This document shows, piece after piece, positions 25,058 to 33,500 of a stretch of 64,000 nt of DNA. Every line of letters begins with the position of its first letter. Positions within the stretch are counted from its first letter, which is position 1. The notes under the pieces are model-generated. The model was given only the letters and a program-made list of their open reading frames with translations, did not search any database and had not been told where the DNA came from. The stretch covers positions 1 through 64,000 of the forward strand of contig CBDBGD010000002.1 of the NCBI GenBank assembly GCA_965205235.1, given 5' to 3'. A program made the translations under genes and the position numbers. This stretch comes from CBDBGD01 sp965205235 (lineage in GTDB: Bacteria; Chloroflexota; Dehalococcoidia; Lucifugimonadales; UBA1127).

Positions 25058-26041
25058 ATGGCTACTAAGGGAATTGTCCTCATAGTGACAAACAAAACAG
25101 ATATAACGGCAGACTTGGTTGTCTTGGAGTTTCAACGACGGGGCACACCATATGCTAGGTTCAATACCGAGGACTTCCCTCAGAGAGTTCAGATATCGTG
25201 GACGTTGGATACACACGGTGCTGACGGCTACATTCGCCTTCCGCACTGCGACCTACCTCTACGAGAGGTGATAAGTGTATGGTACCGTCGGCCGATGCCG
25301 CCAGATATAGCCGACACCGTGCGGTCACCCTTCCTCAGAGACTTTGCGCGTCGAGAATCACAAGAGGCACTGTCAGGACTCTGGAGAACTATGGGTTGCT
25401 TCTGGATGAGTTACCCAGATGCAATCAATTCCGCGAGCTACAAGCCCAAACAACTTAAGATTGCCAATGCCCTCAGGTTCCGGGTACCACGGACGCTGAT
25501 CTCCAATTCGCCAGAGGCGGTGGAGCGGTTCCAGGTCGAATGTGGGCTGGTGATAGCAAAACCCCTGTTCTCTGGCGACATCCAGTATGAGAACGAGACG
25601 AGAGTTGTTTTCACAACGCCGGTCACTCACACCGACCTCTCTGCTAGCAACAACATCGCCCTAGCACCGATAATCCTCCAAGAATACGTTCGTAAGGAAC
25701 TCGAACTGAGGGTAACGGTAGTAGGCAACAGAGTTTTTGCAGCTTCGATCAATTCTCAGGAAGTTGCCGAAGCTCTGCATGATTGGAGGAGAGCATCTCC
25801 CCATGCACTGTGCTTTCGGCCATATAGTCTGCCAGAATCCCTCTCCGACAAGTGCATACAGCTGGTAGCGACGCTCGGCCTCACCTTTGGCACCATTGAT
25901 ATGGTGAAGACTCCAGACGGAGACTACGTATTCCTGGAGCTCAATCCAAATGGACAATGGGGCTGGCTGGAGGGTCCCACTGGAGACCCCTATACGGCAA
26001 CGATTGCCACAATGCTCGAGCGCGGTAAGGTGCCGGTGTGA
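25058..26041 (+). CDS. ATP-grasp ribosomal peptide maturase (SAV_5884/TgmB-like)
   Basis: 327 residues. It starts with an IVLIVTNKTDITADLVVLE segment, has FNTEDFPQRVQISW and the VWYRRP motif of this maturase group, then the ATP-grasp lysines (NSPEAVERFQ...VIAKPLFSG) and the metal-binding end FLELNPNGQWGWLE followed by TGDP. These enzymes phosphorylate Asp/Glu side chains of a precursor and close ester or amide rings. The ATG at 25,058 has AAGAGGGGA upstream; a longer ORF start is not supported. The stop overlaps the next gene's GTG (GTGA), so the membrane protein downstream is translationally coupled. Confidence 0.85.
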   Translation: MATKGIVLIVTNKTDITADLVVLEFQRRGTPYARFNTEDFPQRVQISWTLDTHGADGYIRLPHCDLPLREVISVWYRRPMPPDIADTVRSPFLRDFARRESQEALSGLWRTMGCFWMSYPDAINSASYKPKQLKIANALRFRVPRTLISNSPEAVERFQVECGLVIAKPLFSGDIQYENETRVVFTTPVTHTDLSASNNIALAPIILQEYVRKELELRVTVVGNRVFAASINSQEVAEALHDWRRASPHALCFRPYSLPESLSDKCIQLVATLGLTFGTIDMVKTPDGDYVFLELNPNGQWGWLEGPTGDPYTATIATMLERGKVPV

Positions 26042-26610
26042 AAGACGAGCTTTACCCGGATATCCCAAAGACAGCGGCTGAGTTGGTCTCGCGGCTATCG
26101 AGCAACGACACGAACCACATTGATTTCAGCATCGAATACGCCAGGAATCTGTTTAGAGATGAACTGGATCGACACACCGAGGTAGAGAAGAAAGCCACTC
26201 TGCTCGTTGGAGCGGGCAGCGTAGCGGCCGTCATATTCATCGCACTCAGTGGTCTCCTGCTTGACTTCCCGATGGTACTACCCGGATGGCCGCGGTATGT
26301 CGTGGTGGCACTCACGCTCGTACTCGCAATCACCTTCTCCTTCACGATTTTCTTTTCACTGAAGGTGCTGTGGGTTGGCCGAACGTCTTACCCAGGAGCA
26401 CTGCCTTTGTTTGAGGGCCAGAGGTTAGACACCACTCAATACAAGAAACTGCACGTCGTCGATTTATTCATAGCATATTCAAAGAACGTGCCCGAAACCA
26501 ATCGGAAGGTAGACAGTCTTGCATTAGGGCAGAAGTGTTTCTTGGCTTCACTAACTATTCTCTTGGTGACAGGGGTCTTCATGACAGCAATCTCGCTAGT
26601 GTTGGATTAA
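26038..26610 (+). CDS. three-TM membrane protein coupled to the ATP-grasp maturase
   Basis: 190 residues. An N-terminal soluble helix (about 1-55, charged, with RDELDRHTEVEKKATLL) leads into TM1 (about 58-80) and TM2 (about 84-110), then a 60-residue soluble part with a VDLFIAYSKNVPETNRK segment, and a final TM (about 163-188). The E-x-K-A-x-x-L-L helix followed by two TMs and a late third TM resembles the general layout of membrane effectors such as PycTM and SLATT proteins, but I cannot assign it to a family. The usual third gene in this maturase group is a methyltransferase, so a membrane protein here is unusual. It could be an effector, immunity or export protein. Confidence 0.7.
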   Translation: MKDELYPDIPKTAAELVSRLSSNDTNHIDFSIEYARNLFRDELDRHTEVEKKATLLVGAGSVAAVIFIALSGLLLDFPMVLPGWPRYVVVALTLVLAITFSFTIFFSLKVLWVGRTSYPGALPLFEGQRLDTTQYKKLHVVDLFIAYSKNVPETNRKVDSLALGQKCFLASLTILLVTGVFMTAISLVLD

Positions 26611-26766
26611 ACCAATGGGTGGGCTTCTAGAATCGCCCATCCCTCTCAACTGCACACTGAATGGTAACTATAGAATCACTAGTTCCTGTCGTGAAGCACA
26701 ACAGAACGAAGAGCGATCCCGCATCACATACCTGGCCTAACCAATCCGCGGGGCGTCCCGTCGGCG

Positions 26767-27858
26767 TCAAGGAGCGTTGCCTAACCATCGCAACTGCTCG
26801 CCGGTCTCGACGTCAAGGATGCCAAGTAGGCTGGGGGGGTTGTCCGGATTCGCCCAAGCCTGATTGAGCTGGGCCTGGGTCAGCCCCTTTGCCGCTTGAA
26901 CGCCTCCGCAGGCAAACACAACCCCCGAGAGATTTGCCTCGGACATCCTTGCACCGGTCAGGTCTGCCTCGAGAAGCACGGCGCCGGAGAGGTCCGCCCG
27001 GTGGAGCCAGGCTCGGGATAGGTCTGCCCGCAGTAGATTCGCACCTGACAGGTCTGCCCGCTCCAGTCTCGCCCCGTCCAGGCGGACATCTTGAAGAGTC
27101 GACGCAGACAGGTTGGCGCGTCCGAGATTCGCTTCCGAGAAGTCCGCTCTGTCGAGGCTCATCTCGACCATCTCAGCACCCTGGAGCATGGCACGTGACA
27201 GGTTTGCGGAGTCGAAGCGCGCCCCTGCGAAGTCCACGTGGTAGAAGTGAGATCCCGACAGGTCTGCGTATGAGAAGGTCGCTTTCGACAGGTCCACACG
27301 GGCAAAGTGGGCGTTGGTGAGCTTGGCGTTATGGAACATGGCATGGGCAAGGGTTGCGCCGATGACCTGAATCTCGCTCAGGTCGGCCCCCCGCAGATCG
27401 AGGCTGAACTCCGCTTCCTGCTCAAGGACGATACCCGTCCCGGGACGAGAGCAGATGGCGTCCAAGACGGACTCGACGTCCTGACGGATTCCCCCGAAGG
27501 TGCCGGGCCGGACTGCAACTTGCCCCGCAAGGCTCTGGTCCCGGCTGGGAAGCCGGAGGAAGGCACAGAACAAGCGCATGACCTGGACGTGGTAGTGCTC
27601 CGGGTACTCCTGGGCGAGACTCTGCATAGCATAGACCCCAGCCAGGCGCACCGACAGGACGTCGCTGCCGAGCATCGTAGCGCCCTTCTGGTAGCGCTCG
27701 TTCAGCAGACTTTGCTGAGCGGTCTTAGCCTGACGGTCTGCGACTATGCTACGCCACCAAGCCAGGACGAGGGCTACCAGACCCGCCACGACCAGGGCGA
27801 GGTTGCGTATCGTCGTGCTGCCGGACTCTCCACCACTGAGCCATTCCCAGAACGTCAC
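26767..27858 (-). CDS. membrane-anchored pentapeptide-repeat protein
   Basis: 363 residues. One TM near the N-terminus (NLALVVAGLVALVLAWW, about 19-35) is followed by a helical linker with an ERYQKGATMLGSD-type segment (about 54-66) seen in many pentapeptide proteins with TM anchors. About 30 pentapeptides of the A(D/N)LSx type follow (about 155-325; e.g. ADLSGANLLRADLSRA). The repeats form a right-handed quadrilateral beta helix. In some members such helices mimic DNA, but no function is known for this architecture. The intergenic 26,611-26,766 holds nothing evident. Confidence 0.85.
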   Translation of the reverse strand: MTFWEWLSGGESGSTTIRNLALVVAGLVALVLAWWRSIVADRQAKTAQQSLLNERYQKGATMLGSDVLSVRLAGVYAMQSLAQEYPEHYHVQVMRLFCAFLRLPSRDQSLAGQVAVRPGTFGGIRQDVESVLDAICSRPGTGIVLEQEAEFSLDLRGADLSEIQVIGATLAHAMFHNAKLTNAHFARVDLSKATFSYADLSGSHFYHVDFAGARFDSANLSRAMLQGAEMVEMSLDRADFSEANLGRANLSASTLQDVRLDGARLERADLSGANLLRADLSRAWLHRADLSGAVLLEADLTGARMSEANLSGVVFACGGVQAAKGLTQAQLNQAWANPDNPPSLLGILDVETGEQLRWLGNAP

Positions 27859-28285
27859 AGTACGAACCCGCCCAACGTTCCACTGTCACTTTGGGGGCGA
27901 AGGCCCGATTGTGCGAGAGCGCCTCGAGACCCCCCTGACGGACTCATTCAAAAGCCTGCCCATCGAGCTGCGTTTCCCAGAACTTACCGCCCCGTTCAGT
28001 GCCACGCCCATTCTAGCACCGCTGCCGACACCCATCTTGACGTCCGTCGTGGGGTTCCGCTTTGTTTGGGATACGCAGCATTTGCTGTATTCCGATGCTG
28101 ACCGACCAGCCGTTTGCTCCCGCCTGAGTGTCCACTCGGGACAACTAGGCTGCGACCGTTCACTGGGTCAACAGGGCGGAGTAGTCTTGCTTGACCACGT
28201 GCTCCACCGACGGCCAGCCCCGCCCATCGTAGCCCGTGCGAAAGGCGTACTCTACCTTTGCGCCTTCGTGGACGTGGCGCTGTTG
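27859..28285. other. intergenic / degraded sequence before the cache fragment
   Basis: About 430 bp. The frame of the cache fragment stays open through here, but its translation does not resemble a cache N-terminus or a signal peptide and there is no ribosome binding site. It is probably unrelated or eroded sequence. Confidence 0.4.
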
Positions 28286-28606
28286 GGATATGAGAGTATC
28301 GGGCGGGAGGCTACCCTGGCCTACTACAACTCCCCGGAGAGCGTGGAGGGCCAGTGGTACGTCTTCATCATAGGGGAAGACGGCCGTATTGCGGCCCACT
28401 ATATCCCGGAGCTGGTCGGCGCGGACGCCAACGAACTGGTCGACTCGGAGGGATACGCCTACGGCCCGGAACTCCTGAAGGCCAGTGAGACGGGCCGGTG
28501 GGTCAGCTACCTGTACCTGAACCCGGAGACGGGAGAGGAGCAGAGGAAGCACACATGGGTGGTGAGGCTGGACGGGTTGATCTTCGGCTCCGGGTGGTAT
28601 GAGTAG
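28286..28606 (+). pseudogene. cache-domain protein, C-terminal fragment
   Basis: The last 106 codons match the end of small cache-domain sensor proteins: EATLAYYNSPESVEGQWYVF, then HYIPELVGADANE, SYLYLNPETGEEQRKHTW and the terminal FGSGWYE. The N-terminal half, including the signal peptide and first helices, is missing. The stop touches the P450 start (TAGATG), so an old operon arrangement remains. Confidence 0.6.
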
Positions 28607-30028
28607 ATGAAGGACTCACGGCAAACGCGACCCGAGGTGGACCCTCCCAGGCCTTCCGTCCGACGCGCCGAACTGCCACCAGGCCCCTCCGAGATGCCAG
28701 TCATCGGACAGGCGTTCCGTCTTAAGAACGACTTCGTCGGCCTGCTGCGAGAGGCCGCCACCCACGGCGACGTCAGCACCGTGTCGGTGAAACCCATCCT
28801 GATCTACCTCGTGAATCACCCCGATCTCAACCGGGAGGTCCTGGTGAGGACGCACCAGAAGACCGGGCGAGGCGTGACCGCGTTTGAGACCGTGCGCTGG
28901 ATGATGGGCGACGGCCTCACGGCATCCACCGGAGCGTTTCATCTGAGGCAGCGGCGGCTGATACAGCCCCGGTTTCACCGCAGGTACATCGAACACTACG
29001 CCGGGGCCATGACCGACATCGCGTCCCGAAAGTCCCAGCAGTGGCGAGACGGGGCTGTGGTCGACATGGAGCAGGAGATGCGGGGCCTGACGCTCCAGAT
29101 AGTGGCGAAAGCCCTGTTCGACATCGAGACGAGCGACGTCGTCCGGCGCGTGGGCGAGTCGTTTGCGGAGAGTGAGGGGTACATATACCTCCGCCTGACC
29201 CAGCCGGTGTTTCTCAGGCGGCTTCTCCATAACCTTCCTGTGCCTTCCACCCGGCGCTTCAAGGCTGCGCGGGCCTACCTGGACGATCTGATATACGGCC
29301 TGATTAAGGACCGCCGCCAGTCGGGCGCCGAGGGCGACGACCTACTGTGCATGCTGCTGCAAGCCAGGTATGAGGACGCGGAGGGCGAGGATGACAGCGG
29401 CATGAGCGACGAGTTGGTGCGCGACGAGGCCGTCTCCTTGTACATCGCCGGGCACGACACCACGGCGACGACCCTGGCGTACGCCTTCTTCCTCCTGTCC
29501 CAGAATCCCGAAGTGGAGAAGCGGTTTCATGGGGAGTTGGACGACGTGCTGGGCGACCGCGACGCCACCCTCGACGACCTGCCGAACCTGCCCCTCACCG
29601 ACCAGGTGATCACAGAGACGCTGAGGCTCTATCCGCCGTTCTGGCTTCTTGGAAGGATGGTGTTCGAGCCCATCGAACTGGGGGGCCACCACATCCCGGC
29701 CGGCGTCTCGGTGGTGACCTCGCCGCTGATCACACAACGCGACCCGCGCTGGTTCGAGGACCCGATGGAGTTTCGACCCGAGCGCTGGACGGACGAGTTC
29801 CGCAGCGATCTGCCCCGGTTCGCTTACTTCCCCTTCGGGGGAGGCCCGCACCAGTGCATCGGCGAGGGCTTTGCGTGGATGGAGGCGAAGATCGCGCTGG
29901 CTACTCTGCACCGGCGCTGGCGCGCTACGACGAGCAGCAAGGCGGAGATAATGCCCCGGACAACCCTCAAGGTGAAGGGCGGCTTGCCGATGAGGCTCGA
30001 ACGTCGCAACCATTCCGGGCGCTGGTGA
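28607..30028 (+). CDS. cytochrome P450
   Basis: A 473-residue P450 with all core motifs: the I-helix oxygen-activation motif AGHDTTATT (about residues 281-289), the K-helix ExxR in ETLRLYPPFW, an FRPERW segment, and the heme loop FPFGGGPHQCIGEG with Cys417 as the thiolate ligand. The long C-helix WxxxR region (HLRQRRLIQPRFHR) is typical of CYP102/CYP4-like bacterial enzymes that oxidise fatty acids or terpenoids. No redox partner is encoded nearby. The start follows the cache-fragment stop without a strong ribosome binding site. Degenerate copies of parts of this gene lie at 30.35 and 37.9 kb. Confidence 0.92.
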   Translation: MKDSRQTRPEVDPPRPSVRRAELPPGPSEMPVIGQAFRLKNDFVGLLREAATHGDVSTVSVKPILIYLVNHPDLNREVLVRTHQKTGRGVTAFETVRWMMGDGLTASTGAFHLRQRRLIQPRFHRRYIEHYAGAMTDIASRKSQQWRDGAVVDMEQEMRGLTLQIVAKALFDIETSDVVRRVGESFAESEGYIYLRLTQPVFLRRLLHNLPVPSTRRFKAARAYLDDLIYGLIKDRRQSGAEGDDLLCMLLQARYEDAEGEDDSGMSDELVRDEAVSLYIAGHDTTATTLAYAFFLLSQNPEVEKRFHGELDDVLGDRDATLDDLPNLPLTDQVITETLRLYPPFWLLGRMVFEPIELGGHHIPAGVSVVTSPLITQRDPRWFEDPMEFRPERWTDEFRSDLPRFAYFPFGGGPHQCIGEGFAWMEAKIALATLHRRWRATTSSKAEIMPRTTLKVKGGLPMRLERRNHSGRW

Positions 30029-30089
30029 GGAGGCCCTTTTGCATCTATTGCGGAGGCTATGGCCAACACCATCAAGACAACGAGCCGGC

Positions 30090-30329
30090 ATGACCGTGGA
30101 TGAGGCCGGTCGCATCCTTCGGGAGATGTACGACGCGGGCAAGAATCGGCGAGAAGCGGCGGTGACGATGCACCTGTTCGGCATCAGGTACGCGGATGAC
30201 CTGGGTAGGCTTAGCGTCGGCAATGTCCTTGACGCTGCGGGACTATCCAGGAATTACCGGGGTGAGATCAACAAGGGCAGGAATCTGGGCAAGTACGTGG
30301 CCCTACTGTTCCGGCCGGGGCAGAAATAG
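30090..30329 (+). CDS. small HTH-like protein, 79 aa
   Basis: MTVDEAGRILREMYDAGKNR at the N-terminus, HLFGIRYADDL in the middle and LSRNYRGEINKGRNLGKYV toward the end match a family of short helix-turn-helix-like proteins often found next to restriction-modification or other mobile genes. They are thought to be regulatory, which is inference. It overlaps nothing and is separated from the P450 by 61 bp. The ATG has no strong ribosome binding site. Confidence 0.6.
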   Translation: MTVDEAGRILREMYDAGKNRREAAVTMHLFGIRYADDLGRLSVGNVLDAAGLSRNYRGEINKGRNLGKYVALLFRPGQK

Positions 30330-30350
30330 GAGCTGGGCCGAACCTGGATG

Positions 30351-30416
30351 GCCAACTGCGAAAGCGGAATGCCGATGAGACTCGAACGTCGCAACCGTCA
30401 TGCAGCCATCAAGTGA
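30351..30416 (+). repeat. remnant of a P450 3' end
   Basis: ATGCCGATGAGACTCGAACG and the following bases up to a TGA at 30,416 repeat the last codons of the P450 gene (GLPMRLERRN in the gene, GMPMRLERRN here). This indicates a second P450-like gene that was deleted except for its end, or a partial duplication. Confidence 0.55.
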
Positions 30417-30538
30417 TTTTTTTCAAGCGGAGACGCTCAGTGGGAATCAGGATGCCCAAGGCGATGTCCGGTTCGAGGCTAAGGCCGATGCCTTCGCGCC
30501 CTGACTCAGCGCCGTCTCCGCAGATTGGCGCCGCCGCC

Positions 30539-33500
30539 ATGAGGACGGGCGCACAACACCGCGGCCTTGAGCACCGCGTCCCAAGACCGGCCAGTCTCAT
30601 TCTCCTCCTCTTGACCTTGGCCGCGCTGCTGGCCTGTTCTGATGAGGCGACACCTGACAGGCTGGCGACGGAGGCGGTTAGGTCGGAGTTCAACACCAAG
30701 AGCGACGTCACACAGGGCCAACAGCGGGCGCTCGATGGCATCCTGGACGACGCTACGGGCAAGGACGTGACCATCGTCATAGATTACGTAGAAATTGAGC
30801 CGGGACACGAGCAGGGAATATTCCGGTTGACTGTGCCGGTTGCTGGCCTGGACGCCGGTGACGATGTATCCGGTGCGGACGCGGAGTTGAACCTTGGCAA
30901 CGTCACAATCAACGCGCCGGACTCTGCCGGAGACCGCGCGGTCACGATTGTGCTGGACGAGACGCTGACGATGCGGGGAGAAGCCGGCCTGGTCTCCCGA
31001 CAAGGGGAGTTGGAGGTGGTGGTCCAGGAACTGACGCTGCATCTGAGGCCTGAGGCTCCCAACCCCGGCGCATTGACCGGGGGGGCCGAGGATGTGACGG
31101 AGATAGGTGTGGAATTGGAAGTGGAGGTGACCTCCCTGCCGGCTGAGGACGCGGCATTGGAAGTAAGGTACAGCAAGGCCCTGGAGGCATTCGTCCAGGA
31201 CTCGACCGCCGTGTTGAACCGGGTGGCGTCCCGTGTCAGAGAGAACGGAGTGATAGAGGACCCATCGGAGGACGTCGCCTTCTCGGTGCAGGTGACAAGG
31301 GTGAATCTGGAGAGAGAGTCGCTGGGGGACAGCATAGTCAGGTTGCAGGTGAGCAGCGGGTGGTACGAATCGCGCGTCGCCGATGGGAAGATGGTCACGG
31401 TTGTAAAGCAGGGCGATGAGGGTGGCTCCTATCTGCCAGGCGACGTAGAAGTACGTGAGGTGCCCGGCGAGGCGCTGCATGAGGTCATAGCGTCATTCAC
31501 TGGAGAGAGCGGCGGGTTCTCGACGTTCACCCTGATAGCGGTGGCCTCGTCCGCGCCCGCTGCAGCTACACCTAACCAGAGTGCCATCGAAGAGGACAGG
31601 GAAGCGCTGGTGACCCTCTACAACGCCACGGGCGGCCCGGACTGGAAGGACAACACCAACTGGCTGAGCGGCGCGCCGTTAGGAGAGTGGTACGGCGTCT
31701 TCACCGACGACAACGGTCGCGTTGACACTCTGTCCCTCCGTAATAACGGGTTGACCGGGGAGATACCGGCGGAACTGGGAAATCTCTCCAAACTGGTAGT
31801 GTTGCGCCTCCACAATTCTGGGACTCTCCGACTAGGCGAGCCTCCCGCCTTCAACCAGCTGACTGGGGAGATCCCCCGGGAGCTGGGTAGCCTCGCCAGC
31901 CTGGTGGAGATGGACCTCCGCGGCAACCAGCTGACCGGGGAGATACCCCTGGAGCTGGCGAACCTCTCCAACCTGGCGCTGCTGAACCTCTCTGGCAACC
32001 GGCTGACCGGGGAGATACCCCCGGAGCTGGTCAACCTCTCCGATCTGGATACTCTGGACCTCTCCAGCAATCCCTTGAGCGGGTGCATACCCGGCGGGCT
32101 GCGAGACGTGGACCGTAACGACCTGCACCTCCTCGGTCTGCGCTTCTGCGATGATGACACAACGGAACGGGACGCCCTGGTGGCCCTCTACAATGTTGCG
32201 GGCGGCCCGGACTGGAAGGACAACGCAGGCTGGCTGAGCGACGCGACGCTGGTTGGGTGGGCCGGGGTCGGTACGGATCGCGACGGCCGTGTTGTTTACC
32301 TGGACCTCTCCGACAACAATTTGAGCGGGGAGATACCGCCGGAGCTGGCGAGCCTCATCCACCTGCATACGCTGGTGCTCTCCGACAACGACTTGGGCGG
32401 AGAGATCCCGCGGGAGTTGGGCAACCTCTCCAACCTGGAGGGGCTGGCCCTCGGTGGCAACCAGTTGACTGGGGAGATACCCCCGGAGTTGGGCAACCTC
32501 GCCAACCTGACGAGCCTGGACCTCTCCAGCAACCGGTTGAGCGGGGAGATACCGCCGGAGCTGGGTGGCCTGTCCAACCTGAACGGGTTGTTCCTCCTAG
32601 GCAACCAGCTGACCGGGGAAATACCGCCGGAGTTGGGGGCCCTCGCCAACCTGGCGATTTTGAACCTCCACGCCAATTGGTTGACCGGGGAAATACCGCC
32701 GGAGTTGGGCGGCCTTGCCAACCTGACGAGCCTGTACCTTTCCGGCAACCAGTTGGGCGGGGAGATCCCCCCGGAGCTGGGCGGCCTCGCCAACCTCTTC
32801 AACCTGCGGCTCCGCGGCAATGGGTTGAGCGGGTGCATTCCCGGTGGGCTGCGGGACGTGGAGATCACCGACGCCGCCCAAGCCGGCCTGCTCTTCTGCG
32901 GCGCCACCGACCGAGACGTGCTCGTGCTGTTCTACCACTCCACGAACGGCCCGGACTGGAGCGACAACACCAACTGGCTGAGCGACGCACCCCTGGGAGA
33001 GTGGCACGGTGTCACCACGAACGCCAACGGCCGCGTCATCGGCCTGGCCCTCCCCAACAACGAGTTGACCAACCTGTTGGTCAACGAGATACCGACGGCC
33101 TGGGGCAGGGGCCTGGGCAGCCTCTCCAGGCTGGAGAGGCTGGACCTCCGCGGCAACTACCTGCGCGTGGAGATCCCCCCGGAGCTGGGCAACCTCTCCA
33201 ACCTGCGGTGGTTGAACCTCAGCTTCAATATCTTGAGCGGCGAGATCCCGCCGGAGTTGGGCAACCTCACCAACCTTGAGGGGGTGTTCCTCGTCGGCTA
33301 CGATGCTTTGGGCGGGTGCATCCCCAATGCATGGCGGGGCGTGCCGGCCTGGGACCTCGACGAGCTGGGTCTCCCCTTCTGCGATGCCGCGGCCGCCTCC
33401 GACGGAGGGTCGCCCTCCGGCGACAGGGATGCTCTTGCGGCCCTCTTCGGCGCCGCGGGCGGCCCGGATTGGGAGGACAACACGAAGTGGCTGAGCGACG

